A DNA stretch of 64,000 bases. It comes from Emydura subglobosa (taxonomy: Eukaryota > Chordata > Testudines > Chelidae). A program made the translations under genes and the position numbers. The notes under the pieces were generated by a model, which worked only from the letters and a program-made list of their open reading frames with translations, made no database searches and was not told where the DNA came from. The stretch covers positions 15,187,999 through 15,251,998 of the forward strand of contig ML679969.1 of the NCBI GenBank assembly GCA_007922225.1. The letters are read 5' to 3'. This document shows positions 23,711 through 35,288 of the stretch, piece after piece; position 1 is the stretch's first letter; every line of letters starts with the position of its first letter.

Positions 23711-26377
23711 GACATGTCTGTGCCTCAGAAGCATCCTGCCTCTGAGGGGCAGAGAATCACACAGCACTTGATACGCTCAAGCCGCCAATGGAAGAGAGAA
23801 ATGGTGCCTAGGTTGTGATGAGTCACCTCTCTCCACTGCAGCTGGCCAGAGGGGACCTGGACCCATCTCACTTGCCATCAGAGGGCAGTGACATTTAGAT
23901 GTTATCTACCTTGGCCGGGTGTGACGCAGAGGAACCAAAGAGGGAAGAGGCTCTTTCTCCCATTCCCAGTCCGCTTGGACCACCCAGTCCGCCTCTTCTT
24001 GCAGTTTTTAATATCTATGGGCCATATGCTCTGGCTCATTGCTTGGCAGAGCACTCGGCGTACATGGTTGTGTGTGTGGGTAGCACATCGAAGAAGCATC
24101 TTCTGTCTTGACAAGTTGGTGTTTTGCAGTTCAGAAGGAAGGGAAGGGGGAGCCGTGAGAAACAGACATCGATTAATGAGGCGGCCGCCCTTCGTTTGCA
24201 CGCAGAGCAGGACGCGCTGGGGAGAGCTGCGCTTGCCGTACAGGACAGGGCCCCATTGCAAGACTGTCACGGAATCTGAGATACTTGGCCTCAGCTGTAA
24301 GCTGAGGGGAAAAGGAAGTCCAGGAGGAGTGACTGCATCACAGCCTCCACATCCCCATGTGACTGGCCTGGGGGGGATCTTCAGACCTGTTCATATAACA
24401 TCTGTGCTGCTGGCCTGGAGAGAGAGTTCTGTGCTGGATGAATTTCTTGCATCTGGGGTAGAAACAGCCCCTGGGCACACCCCGCCGGGCCAGGACGCAG
24501 GCAAGCACAGGGTTGGGAAAGGTCTGTCCCTTTCTGCTATCCAGCCCCTAAAGCACAAACAGGTGTGAGTCTCCTGGCACTGCAGGCAGGAAGGAAGCAT
24601 CCATCTATCCCTGCAAACTGCAAGCCAGTCCACAGCCACATCCCTGGGGGTGGCGGGGAATGGCCGAGCACAGCCCAGCGCTCAGGGTCCTGCCCTGGTT
24701 CAGTGCAGGGCAGAGGATTTTCAGGCCTCTTATAACTGCTGCTGGAATAGAATCAGGAAATAAAGTGCTTGCCTTGAGAAAGCTCAGCAGGCTGTGTCGT
24801 TGTGCCCATCTGCCCCAGGAGAGGTAGGTGAGGGCTAAAGGTACACTGACCAGGTCTTCCTCCCAGGCTACAGCATCCTTCACCCAGGGGGTCCATTTCC
24901 ACCGTAGCCCTGCCAGCAAGCAATGCAGCTGGAGCTCTGGGCGGCTCCAGTGTTGCTTATTCTCACAATCTTATCATGAGTCTTTCCAGTCATGGCGGTT
25001 TTCTGAAAGACCGGCTCTTGGAGTCAAGGGGTGCTATACGACTCTCAGCTTTCACTGCAATATGCTTCTAGCCTTCATGGATGTGGAGAAAATTTTGAAA
25101 ACATGACAACTCCCAGCTCCAGAGCCAAAGTGCAAATAAAGAAAACACAATTTTTTTTTAAACCTTTCATGATTTTATGCCGTCCCCCATCTCTCTCATT
25201 TCCCTGCCCACCCACCTGCAAGCTAGTTACAGGCCATTGCAATATGAACTGTACATGGAACAGAACAGGCTTTTCTGCAAACGTCTCTTTCCTTTCATAT
25301 GAATCCATGAAAATGTTGAGAAATTATTGAAATTGTCCAGTGCGAACTTAAAGCTGTTTGGACAGAAAGGCCAGAGCAGTGGTAGCTGCCATGGAGAGGG
25401 GGGAAGGGAGAGTATATGCCTTGAAAGCCATCATGTGACTGCACTGTGACCCCCTCAGTACTGATGTTGGAGCAGCCCCTAGTACAGAAGCTGAGGCAAC
25501 AGGCAAGCCGGCTGCTGGACCTCTTTTCCTGGGTATGGACCGGGATTTACTTTCCACACGACAGGTACCGGGCCTAGAGGTCTGAGGAGGAGTATGCACA
25601 CGTGCAGTCACCTATCTGCCGAGTGGTAGCAGATGTCAGGCCTTGAAAGTTGTCAGAGAACTGAGGGATGCAGGGGCTGGGTACATTTTTAGTGTCATGT
25701 GTTTATTGTGCATTATGCAGACGAGCCCCGGGACAGAGGTGCTCAGACGTCACACCCAGACATTCCCTTCGTTCAGGCAGCTCAGCCAAGTGCTATAGCC
25801 TGGTTCCCCGAGAGCAACTCTGCACCAAGAATTGACTCTGCTCAGAGGGAAAGGGGCAGAGAGCTTTTATGTCCCAAATTTGTGCAAAGCCCTTCCCAGC
25901 CTCCCTTCCCTGTGTGCCTGAGACTTATTCTGGAACAACAGCTTCTTTGCTCACCCAGAAGTGGTCCAGGCCCAGAAATGAGAGGCAGTTCTCTTGCCAG
26001 AAACCGCCTCCTCCCACACCAGCCCTTGGCTTTACCCCAGTGCATTTGCCACAACACATTTCCCTAACACCTGCTCCTGTTCTGGTGACAGCAGAAATTT
26101 TGCCATGCAGCTCTAGTTAATGTGAGGAGCAAAGGAATGAGCTCGGCTGGCTTCAGTCCCGGAGCATGTGCCCATTTTGGGATACACCCTCCTTTGGTAT
26201 CCCGTTTTCAGTTCACACAGCTCACAGCACAACCAGCCAAACGTCTCCAGTCAAAGCAAACACGTACTTCCATTCTCCATCTCGCACAGTGGGACTGCTT
26301 TGCACGGTCAGTTTTAATAGGCCATTGTGACGTTCTTTGTTTAGACCAGGCCTCTCTGGCTGTGCTTTTCAAACCCA
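23711..26377. other. GC-richer unique DNA, including a CpG-rich patch
   Basis: This is the GC-richest part of the window. A cluster of about eight CpGs in 75 bp (about 24180-24255) includes a GCGGCCGC. A 226-codon frame (23888-24568) overlaps a 122-codon frame on the other strand, and neither has recognisable domains. I see no splice or promoter set that makes it a gene. Confidence 0.45.
23875..23890 (+). promoter_or_regulatory. CTCF-like motif
   Basis: The bases ccatcagagggcagtg fit the vertebrate CTCF core consensus at all but one position (T instead of C/G at the fourth base). CTCF binds such sites to anchor chromatin loops. Binding depends on context and is not shown by the sequence alone. 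Confidence 0.35.
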
Positions 26378-26622
26378 TCCTAGATCAGGCCTTTCATCCA
26401 AATAGCTCAAAGCGTTTAGCAAGCATTAATTAATTACATCTCAAAACAATCTCCTGAGGCCAGTATTATCCCCATTGTTCGGGTGAAAACCAAGGCAGAG
26501 TCATTAAGTGACTCACCCAAGGTCACGCAGTGAGTTAGTGGCAAAGCCGAGCATGGAATGCAGGAGTCCTGACCTGTAGCCCCCATTTTAAGTACTAGAC
26601 TACACCGTCTCCCATAAAAGGC
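26378..26622 (-). mobile_element. MIR/CORE-like SINE, near full length
   Basis: From 'caaatagctcaaagcgttta' and 'agcattaattaattacatc' the copy passes through 'attatccccattgttcgg' and 'ctcacccaaggtcacgcag' to 'gtactagactacaccgtctc'. The 3' tail, core and head of the family are thus all present in reverse. It shares its tail with the copy at 195-345. Confidence 0.8.
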
Positions 26623-27784
26623 ATTAAAGCAAGACCTAGCTCACACAGCTATAGGAATACAGTGGGAAGTAAAGCTCTGTAAAGAGTGAGCGAACTACCG
26701 TATTGGTGCGTTATTCTTCTAAACATCAGCACTAACCATTATCCACGCTTAATTGTTGCAATTATACTAGGGAGAAGTAATCACCAGAGGTATTTTAAGC
26801 CTCAGTCAACATATTATTTTGAAAAAAGGAGTTTCTGATTTTTCCAGGCGCACGTACTAACCACCCACACATAACAACACACTTCAAAAAACACCTCATT
26901 TGGCCACTTTGCCTCCAGCAAACATGAAAAGTATTTTATTTCAGGGGGTGGAGGGGGTGCTCGGATTTATGGGCAATTATGTGGCCCATTATCCTCCCAT
27001 GTCAAGCAAGAAGTATGTCAGCAATGGAATTTTTGCAGCTGCAAACGCCACACAACCCCCTCAGTGCCGTATGTAAGCTGTCATCCAGTTCCCGTCTGCA
27101 CTGAGTTCAGACCCAGCAGTGACGGAGACTGGCAGCAGTGCAAGCTGTTAACTAGCACAGAGCTACAGCATTAATAGACAGCACCCAACATTCACTCTGG
27201 GCCAAGGCCATTAAGCTAGCTGATTTGTGCAGCCGTCTTCCTCACTCCTGGGTGTCAGGTTTTGTTTGGCGCAATGAAAGACAGTAAAGCACTTCATTCT
27301 GGACAAACAAACAGCAGATAAAGAAATGCGAGAGATCAATATGAAGCGGTGGAAAATTGATTGAAATTTGGCTTATTTCTTTTTTTTTCCTGAAAAGTTA
27401 ATTTATTTTCTCGTACAGTTTCTGAGATAATGGCCTGTATGTCTCTACGTCAAGTCTCTCCAATCTTGCTTTCCTGTATTTAAACTCAAATATTGTGTTT
27501 CCTTGATACGAAATGCAAAAGTTATGCAAGTTAGAGAGCGATACAATTAATGTACGGGTGCCACCTAGTGGTGAATAAATGACATTACATGTTTAAAATA
27601 AGGTTTTAACTGTGGTTAATAAAGTTGTTTGTTCAAAAACTAGGCATGGAAATAATCAGATGATCTGGCAAATACAGTGACTAACCTGGGCTCGAATCAG
27701 GCCAGCAAACTAGCAACCTAGAATTGGAAGATTGTTTTCCATTTAACAATGCTCCGAGCCTTCCAACTCCCCAGTATTGCCTAT
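26623..27784. other. Unique DNA, possible conserved non-coding element
   Basis: No gene is seen. The block 27240-27600 is repeat-free, has TTAATTTATTTTC-type AT motifs, and ends in a CTCF-like site. Conservation is a guess from composition. Confidence 0.4.
27556..27571 (-). promoter_or_regulatory. CTCF-like motif
   Basis: On the minus strand the bases read ccactaggtggcaccc, which fits 15 of 16 positions of the CTCF core consensus by hand. It faces the motif at 23875. Confidence 0.45.
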
Positions 27785-28015
27785 ATCAAGGGTTCAAAAA
27801 TACAGAGTCAAGCTGCCCAAATCATGAGATTGGCTTAAAAATCATGAATTTAAATAAATAAATAAATAGATAAATAAAAATTGGGGCTGTTCCTAGTGGA
27901 CCTACTGGTTACTGAGATGTCAGGGTACATTTATAACATGGTTTCAAGCTTTTCTCTGTAATGATGAGGCTTTAAGAAAAAAACACCAAACAGCTGGAGA
28001 ATGGAGATAAATTTG
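27785..28015. mobile_element. Interspersed repeat ('aaatcatgagattggct'), class unknown
   Basis: The phrase 'aatcatgagattggcttaaa' followed by an ATAA-rich spacer (27849-27878) and 'tttctctgtaatgatgaggc' is a wording I recognise as repeated in sauropsid genomes. I cannot assign its class. It encodes nothing. Confidence 0.5.
27849..27878. repeat. (AAAT)n microsatellite
   Basis: About seven aaat-type units, one altered to agat, lie inside the repeat at 27785-28015. Confidence 0.85.
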
Positions 28016-29189
28016 TGTGAGAGAGCAACTCTGTGTCCACCTGGCTGCCCTTTTGCTCTGTACCTTTCATAATATATTTGAGGAAGCTTGACTGGGTACA
28101 GGCTGATTTAATAATGTTAAAATCATTTAAGTTGGTTATTGAGGTTTCTGTGACTCTCTGGCTGGATGTTACAAATTGTCTGCATCATTTTTTAGATGGA
28201 TCTTTCCTAAACCATCCAGGAAAGGCGTCAGGGGTCAGAACTGAAGCAACAGAAGACACTTCTGTTCAATGGAAGCTGGAAATGTGCTAAATTGAGTGTT
28301 ATTTCTTATTAAAAGTTTTAGTACATCATCTGAGCTGATGGGCCTTAGATCCAAGATCTCCATGTATCCCATTCTTTTTCAAATGCCATTAGTTGTGTAG
28401 GAAAACATATAGTCCCATGAAGACATCAGCTAATCTTACATGTAATAGACTCTCTGTTGCCTTGCTTCCATCTAAATAACATTTTTGGGGAAGCTATGTG
28501 TAGTGCTATGTCAGCCAGCTGGTGGCCAGATGTTGGAGTCGGTGCAACCAAGAGGAGATGCCCCATCCCTTGACCACACCTTCTCTGTATGTTCTGCAGA
28601 TTACTGCAGGTGAGACTTCAGTTGCAACCCACAGAGTCCCCAGGCAGAAGCTGCATTGGGTGAGTTCCTCCTAGCCGAGCTCTTAGGGTCTATGCTGCAG
28701 TTGTCTCTGCTGGATGTTACTCTGTGCATGGGTTGAATATGGCTACATTTGATTGCTAACTCTGCAAACTCTGAGGCTTCCAAAAAAGGTGATAGGAAAA
28801 AAATGATATTTTGTGTGTATCTCTAGAAGGCAGTTTTATCATTGCCTAAGGACACCAGGCACACCAGACATGGCCAGTGTTGCATGGGAACCCTTCTAAG
28901 TGCTAAACCTCCTGGTGAAAGCTCTGATCTAGGAAAGGAAAGTGCTTCTCCATTTGCATTGTACTGTTACTGAATGTACCCTAGATCAGAGGCTATGACA
29001 ACCCCCTCTGAGAAGAGTAAAACCAGACACTCTACCATTAATAAGCTTAGCACAATTGACTGAAATAAACCTCAGAAGCACCGGAGAGGGAGTTGCATGT
29101 GCAATTTAATTTCCTCTGCTAATGTCAATGAGATTTTTGTGCTGCCTCCCCTGATTCCACTTTGAAAAATTGACTTTAAACTGATGAAG
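28016..29189. other. Unique non-coding DNA
   Basis: No gene or repeat is recognised. At 28602-28611 a ten-base segment lies between 'atgttctgcag' and a gtgaga donor, which is too short to interpret. Confidence 0.5.
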
Positions 29190-29280
29190 ACTACGGGATG
29201 GATCCTCAGCTGGTGTACATGGGCCTACGTCCAGTGGAGCTAATGGAACAATGCACAGTTACACCTGCTGTGAGAGAATA
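29190..29280. mobile_element. Palindromic MITE relic ('ggatcctcagctggtgta')
   Basis: The opening 'ggatcctcagctggtgtaca' and the later 'cagttacacctgctg' are inverted relatives around 'ccagtggagctaatgg'. The right end is decayed. Confidence 0.5.
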
Positions 29281-29708
29281 CGTACACAGGTTTAGAATGT
29301 TTATCTGAAATAAATGCATGTCATATTTCCTGTCTGTGGCACCCAATATGTCTCGTGAGCACTTTGTTCAAGAGGCAAGGCTCCGTTTTCAATGTGTATT
29401 GTTCATATTAGGGAAGATGCACTCTCAGTAAATCGCTAACATTGTGAAAGTGTTTTACTACTTCAAGGCAACTGCTGATAATAAGCAGTTTCAAGCGGCA
29501 AAGTCTTTCAGCAAAGAGTGGAATTATGGAAGAAATTCATTTAGGAGAAAGAATTCTTAAAGAGCAACAGCTAAAGACAATTTTTGGAGGTAAATAATAA
29601 TAATTATAATAAAAAGCCACCTGCAGCCTCTTCAGTTGAGTTCATTATCATTCTCGATGGCTACACGCAAAATCCATCTGGACTGGTGTCTGTCTGCCTG
29701 TCCAGGAT
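29281..29708. other. Unique non-coding DNA
   Basis: The sequence is repeat-free, with balanced composition and no gene. It contains a small TAATAATTATAATAA stretch near 29595. Confidence 0.5.
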
Positions 29709-30030
29709 ACTTAGGAACATAGGACTGGAAGAGACCTCCTAGGTCATCAACTCCAGTTCCCTGCTATCACAGGAGCCCCATCAGATAATCCCCTTCAAAA
29801 GCTTATCAAGCTCCTATGTAAAATTAGTTAGGTTTTTTGCCCCCATTATTTATACTGTTAAGCTGTTCTGAAACCTCACCCCTCTCAGATGGTTAGAAAC
29901 CTTCTAATTTCCAGCCTGCATTTCTTCATGGTCCATTTATACCCATTTGTTCTTGTGGCAACATTGTCCTTTATCTTAAATAGCTCTTCTCCCTTCCTGG
30001 TGTTTACCCCAATGTATTTATAGCAAACAA
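29709..30030 (-). mobile_element. CR1 LINE 3' end fragment
   Basis: The left edge 'taggaacataggactggaag' and 'agacctcctaggtcatcaa' are the reverse complement of a CR1 3' terminus. The following 'ttctaatttccagcctgcat' and 'tatacccatttgttcttgtg' belong to the CR1 3' region. About 320 bp is kept, and no intact coding segment remains. Confidence 0.85.
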
Positions 30031-30785
30031 TTTATGGGAAGTATTTGCAGGGTGCCAATCACTGTATCACTGTATCTAGGCAATGGCCCTCTCTGATCTT
30101 CAGGTCTGTGTTGCAATGTCTTCTCCTAATTCCACATATCGAGGCGATACAGACCCAGCCATATCTGGGTATAGAATATGACAACTACGTGGCAGCAAAC
30201 AGAGCTGCTGAACCAAACAAAGAGGGTAAAAATTTGGCCTTAAATTTGCTGTGTTATCCACAACCAAACCTTTGTCAAAAGACATTAGAGCTTATCTTGC
30301 ATTTCGAGGTGTGTGGAGTTGATGATTTATGTGTGAAATCCCGAGAGAATGGGAAGGCACACACACAGTTCTGTGAACTGCAGGCCGAGGCAAACAGCAT
30401 GTCACAATAATATCACTCACCACAGCAAAAATCGTGAAGGGAGCAGGGGACAAATACCATCCCTAGATGGCAATTTAGTGAGCTTTTAGGAAAGGACACA
30501 TGACATTTAGAGGGGGAGGACCTTTTTCTAGCATTCTCCTCCCCAAACAATTCCCCGTGCAAAGCTCCTGACGTTTGTATTGTGAGGTTGCACTTGTGAA
30601 AACAAAGATTCTACCAACAAATATGAGGTTTTATAAATTTAGGACCAAATTTAGAGCTCACCTCACTCACTCAAGCAGCCTGATTGACTTCACCAGCCTT
30701 ACTCAAGTCCACTAGATGGTCTGGAGCTGACCATGGGCCAACAGCGCAATGGAGCTGTTCCATCAGTGGAGAAGTTTTCTGTGCC
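30031..30785. other. Unique non-coding DNA
   Basis: A 121-codon frame at 30045-30410 begins at the CR1 edge and has no recognised domain. A motif ccactagatggt near 30709 resembles CTCF but lacks the GGC. Confidence 0.5.
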
Positions 30786-30962
30786 TATGGTGATAGATTT
30801 CAGGTCAGACGAGACCATTAAATCATCTAATTTGATGTCCTGTGTAACACAGACCAGAGAATTTCACCCATTTACTCTTGTGTAGAGCCCAGTAACTTGC
30901 GTTTGCTTAAAGCATCTCTTCCAGAAAGGCAACCTGTCTTGAAGTTTTCATTAAAGGTGGAC
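30786..30962 (-). mobile_element. CR1 LINE fragment
   Basis: 'cgagaccattaaatcatcta' and 'gtgtaacacagaccagagaa' followed by 'tttcacccatttactcttgt' match the 3' region of a second CR1 subfamily, also seen at 46778-47918. Confidence 0.8.
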
Positions 30963-33140
30963 AGAATGATTGACAGTGTAAGTTATTGTCTTATACCAGC
31001 AATGGAAGAAAGGGTGTCAAGTGATAAGTAGATAAGAGAAATCAGCAGAGCTGAGAAACTTAGCCATGTTATGAGGTACTTACCCAACCCTTGTTTAGTA
31101 CAGCTAGTTCAAAAGCAAGACTGATTGACTTAGGGATCCAGGAATGGGTCCATGGGCATTACATATCTCCTTTGGAGGGGCAAAAAGACAAAGCTAACAG
31201 TCTGAGCAAAATCATTCTCCTCCCTAAAATGGTCTTTCCGGACTAGTGGCCACCAAATTTGGGTTTGCCTAATACTGCCACTTCACGGGCGAGTGTGGGG
31301 AGGGAAAATGGGAGATGGAGAGGGAGGTGGGAGCATGTAAATGATCTGGGATGTTTCCTTTGAATATGAGCAGTCTTATTGGACTGTGATTTATTAAAAC
31401 AAAGGCTCAGGAAGTGTGTGCAAATGTGATTAGCAGGGTTGCAAATGCCATGTTGATTTTAGCTCAAATGGTGGTTCTACCGAGGCTGATGTGATCTGAT
31501 CTCACAGACTCTCTGACCTGCTCAGAGTTCTGCTAAGAGTGACACGTCTATATATATTTTAATAAACTTACCATAATGAAATTCTTTCTGTCTTTGTAGA
31601 TCTGTTTATGCTCTACAGAGAATATTAACTGGAAAGCGCAGTCACAGAACTCATATCTATCTTAGGTCTTTGTCAGGCTTTCACCAGGCCACAGGTTTTG
31701 GTGGCTTTTTCTTTTTGTCTCCTACAGAGTGATGAATATCTGAGGATGTGAAATACATGCAGCGATGTAAATGGTGCGCTGAGCAATCTGTTTGCCACCC
31801 CCAACAAGCTGTTCATCCAAGCTCCACTCACTTGGCAATGAGCTGCTCTGCCTTTGCCAGGGGGAGTCAGCCGTGTGCCAGATATGCTGAGAAGAACATG
31901 GAGGGAAGACAAGAAAGGTGTGAAGCCTCTCCAGGAACTGACGGTGCATGAAATCCCCGTGTTGGTTTGTTCTAGAACTGCATCCCTCTCTTCCATGAGG
32001 GGGAACCTGATGGATCTCTCAGAGGGCTCATCAGAATCACTGTTTTCTTTAAAGCATGGCCAAACCAGGCTGTTTTTCAAACCTGATCCCTATGAGAGGG
32101 GGAAATGGAAATGGTATTTACCGGCCTTACAGGAGACTGCCTACTAAAAATCAGGACTAAGGACATGAATGTGGAAAGGAGACTGGGTGTGATGACTAGT
32201 AGGTACTCAACTGATTTCCAAGGCAGAAAATATACTGGAGAAAATATACTTCTCCACCCAAATGACTGGTTCCCAGCTGTGAGTCTGACTCATGGTGACT
32301 TGTAAAGTTAATGTGACAAAGTGAAGTTCAATCCTTTTCTTTCCACATTTAGTTTTCAATGGATGGCTGCAGTCTGGAGAAGGGGCAGCAGATCCATCTT
32401 TAGGATGCATTGGGCAGCAGGGGGTGCCCAGGAGCTGCTGATCCCAGCCTGTTTTCAGTGGGGAGCAGCGTTCTTTGTCGGCGCTCACGCCAGGAGACCT
32501 GAACTTCTGCTTCTACGGCACTTGCCAGAAAGAGTTGAGCTAAGGCTCTGCCACTGCTGCCGGTTGAAAACTTTTCTGAGCTTCAGGAAAAAAGAAAGCC
32601 TGGTTTGCATGAGGGAGTTCTCCTTTACATGGGCAGAGAGAAGCACAGTGCAGGTGCCAGGTGCTCAACGAAGGTGGAGAATGGGAGCCTCAATATTGGA
32701 ATATGGAGATGCTATGAGTGGTGTATTGGCAGAACTACACAGGGGGCCTAGAACTAGAAAAGAAAGGATGCTGTAGGCCGGCACTGAAAGGCATTAAAAG
32801 ATCTGTGTGTGGCGCCTAGGACTTGATTAGCAGTTTGCTGAAGGTCAGAGCTCCGTGATGTACAGGTTACACAGTAGATGGAGTACATGGCACTTGTACA
32901 CTTCATCCAAGCATTTCACACACTGATTCACTTGAAAAACAAACACACAGTTGGAAACATTTCCTCCTCTGTGGATTAAAGTCTCCTGACAGGTGCAATT
33001 TTTATTGACCTGTCAAAGAGCTTTCACATGGCCGACAACTCTTTCCTCCTACAACAATTGATTTCAGTCAGTTTAAATCAGAGAGCAGTTGATTGCTTTG
33101 TCTGGTACTTATTCTTCAAATGGTACGCATTGGTGTATAT
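30963..33140. other. Unique non-coding DNA
   Basis: No gene is recognised. The longest frames (151 codons at 32321-32776; 135 codons on the minus strand at 31673-32080) lack domains. A weak CTCF-like gcagcagggggtgccc lies at 32414-32429. Confidence 0.5.
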
Positions 33141-33252
33141 ATCGCTTAGCGATTCCAGCTGGGGAATACTGGGGAGTACATCGCTTAGAGATTCCAGCTG
33201 CAGAGTATTGGCCAATATCACTCAGTGATGCCAGCTGGGGAGTATTGCCCTT
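33141..33252. repeat. Three-unit minisatellite (37-39 bp units)
   Basis: Units start at 33141, 33180 and 33217. Each opens with an 'atcgcttagcgat'-like palindrome and is followed by a CAGCTG and 'gagtatt'. The CAGCTG sites fall at 33156, 33195 and 33232. Units 1 and 3 differ at paired positions of the palindrome (atcgc/gcgat versus atcac/gtgat), so the hairpin potential is retained. Confidence 0.85.
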
Positions 33253-34994
33253 TAGGACTTTGCACTTTGGACTTTGGTTTCTAGAGAAAGCGACACTAAA
33301 ACATCCCTCTGGAATGAAAACATTGCTCACCCAGCTCTCTCTAGCACCAACTCTCCAAGGATAATCCACTTTATTATATCTTTTGGCAAAGCTGCCTCCA
33401 TGTGCTGTGGTACCCCTCAGGTCTCAGTAGATAAGCAGGATTAATTTGGTCAATACCATGGATAGGAGGCGTCCATTGAAGACCGTCGGGACATTTGCAG
33501 AAGATCCAGTGCCTCCCCAGTACGCCCAGACCTATCTCTATGAGGCTGGTTCCCATGAGCTCCTTTCTGGCTGCTGCCCCAAAATCCCATCAGACTGGTG
33601 TGTGTGGAAGGGAACCACAGAGATGACCGAGTCAGCATTTTCTTTTGCTCGAAAATTGCCGTAGATTTCAAAGAGGCAGCAATGTCAATACCTAATTCTG
33701 GTAGCTAGTCTAATCTGCTCATTGCCAAGAGCAATTTACCCTGCAAAAACCTTCTGGGGCCAGATTTTCATCTGGTGTCTCCCCTTTGAATTCGGTGGTG
33801 ATGCTGATCTACACCAAGGGAAGCTCTGTCACGCACAGCAATGTTCTAACCAGCCCAGTGTGGGCACATATTTGCCAGATTCAGTGGCAGAGAAGATCAT
33901 GTGCCACGAGCATGTGTCTCCAATGGTGAGGCTGCTAGTGCGAGTCAATGCCAAAGCCAGAAGCTGCATTATCTATCTTTGCTGGTCTTTCGTTTTCGCT
34001 TTTGTGTGTCTTTGCCTTGCTTGGTCTCCTAGGAAATGTCTTTAATATACTTTTTATATCTTTCATATAATTTAAAAGACCATCAGAGTCTTTCTAAAAA
34101 GTGTCTACAGCTAAAGAAAAAGGGAACAACAAATGTTAAAATAAAAGCCTTAATGCTTTACATTTCAAATGTTTTAACTGGTTCCTTCTTTTCCAAGTCT
34201 CTAGTAAACAGTTAAAAATATTAATAATGTGTTCGCCATGGTACTAAGCAGGCTGAAGTCTCTGTGATCCAAACCTTGTTTAAAACTTTTTCATGTTGGA
34301 CAGCAGCTGCAAACATACCAGCATGTTCTGTGGCCAAATCCATTTATACAATAAGAAGAGCAATATTCCTGTAGCAGGCCATAAACCTGTACACCGCAGC
34401 AGTTAGCCATGATCACAGGCAGAAAAGCTGCATCTGACAGTTCGCTTTCAATGAAACTGGAGAGCTATCCAGAAGGGATTCATTTTACTATCAGCAAAAT
34501 ACATCTCGATTTGTGAACGTTGGGGGTTTTTTTGAACTGTTATTTTCTCAATATTTGGGAAGGCTGATAGATGAGCCGCGCTGGTGGAGAGGACGATGAT
34601 GATGTAAACTTTGTGACATCCTCCCAGTTTCTACCACTGTAATACATAGGCTCTGATATGATTAAATATTAGCTGCAAAGGGAGCTAAACTCTGCCATAT
34701 TACTGTGTCAAGAAGAAGCACAGATCACTCAGTTGAGAATATTTGGAGATTTCCATACACACGCGTCTCAGGATCTTCGGTCCTATTATATTACATTTTT
34801 CAAAGATTTCCAGGTTAGAGGCCCATAATTGGTGACCACTTTTTAAAATGTTGCCCCGAAAGCCAGATCCCGTAAGGTGCTTGGCTCCACTTAGTAATAG
34901 TTGTATTGTTGAAGGACTCTGCTTCTAATGAAATCAGACCCATGCAGCCTGGGAAGACAGTATGGATGCCATTCTGGTACATAACAACCTGAAG
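33253..34994. other. Unique non-coding DNA
   Basis: No gene is recognised. A weak 'gccagattttcatctggtg' MITE-like phrase lies at about 33762. AT-rich unique sequence follows. Confidence 0.5.
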
Positions 34995-35090
34995 TCATAG
35001 AATCATAGAATCATAGAATATTAGAGTTGGAAGGGACCTCAGGAGGTCATCTAGTCCAACCCCCCACTCAAAGCAGGACCAACCTCAGCT
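34995..35090 (-). mobile_element. CR1 LINE 3' terminus (classic octamer tail)
   Basis: Tandem 'tcatagaa' units are followed by 'gttggaagggacctcaggag' and 'gtcatctagtccaacccccc'. This is the textbook CR1 3' end in reverse complement. Only about 95 bp is present, a severe 5' truncation. The subfamily differs from those at 2263 and 46778. Confidence 0.95.
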
Positions 35091-35225
35091 ATATAAGTCA
35101 TGCTGTGGGAGAACTACATGCTGTAGTTCTTATTCAATAACAAAGATAAAACTAAAATAAGCATTATAAAAATCTAAATCTGTCTGGATGGGGGAGGAAA
35201 ATGTGCGGACCAAATACTCTAAGGT

Positions 35226-35288
35226 AGTTTAAATGGATGAAACACCACTGAAATCAGTGGAGTGGTGCCCATTTAATAATCTGACCAG
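35226..35288. mobile_element. Short MITE relic
   Basis: 'caccactgaaatcagtggag' is itself a near-perfect palindrome with 'aatctgacc' beyond it. It is the centre of a 'cactgatttcagtgg' palindromic MITE. Confidence 0.45.

Noticed and set aside
23888..24568. 226-codon open frame, the longest in the window
   Set aside because: It is GC-rich and overlaps an open 122-codon frame on the other strand. It has no domain, signal peptide, Kozak-supported start or splice context. Low stop density explains it.
28602..28611. Ten-base putative microexon before a gtgaga donor
   Set aside because: It is too short to distinguish from chance occurrence of AG and GT.
32414..32429. CTCF-like gcagcagggggtgccc
   Set aside because: Two or more mismatches to the core. 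It is weaker than the two sites retained.
32321..32776. 151-codon open frame, arginine-rich
   Set aside because: No family match comes to mind, and the frame has no splice sites or paired regulatory signals. It is likely chance.
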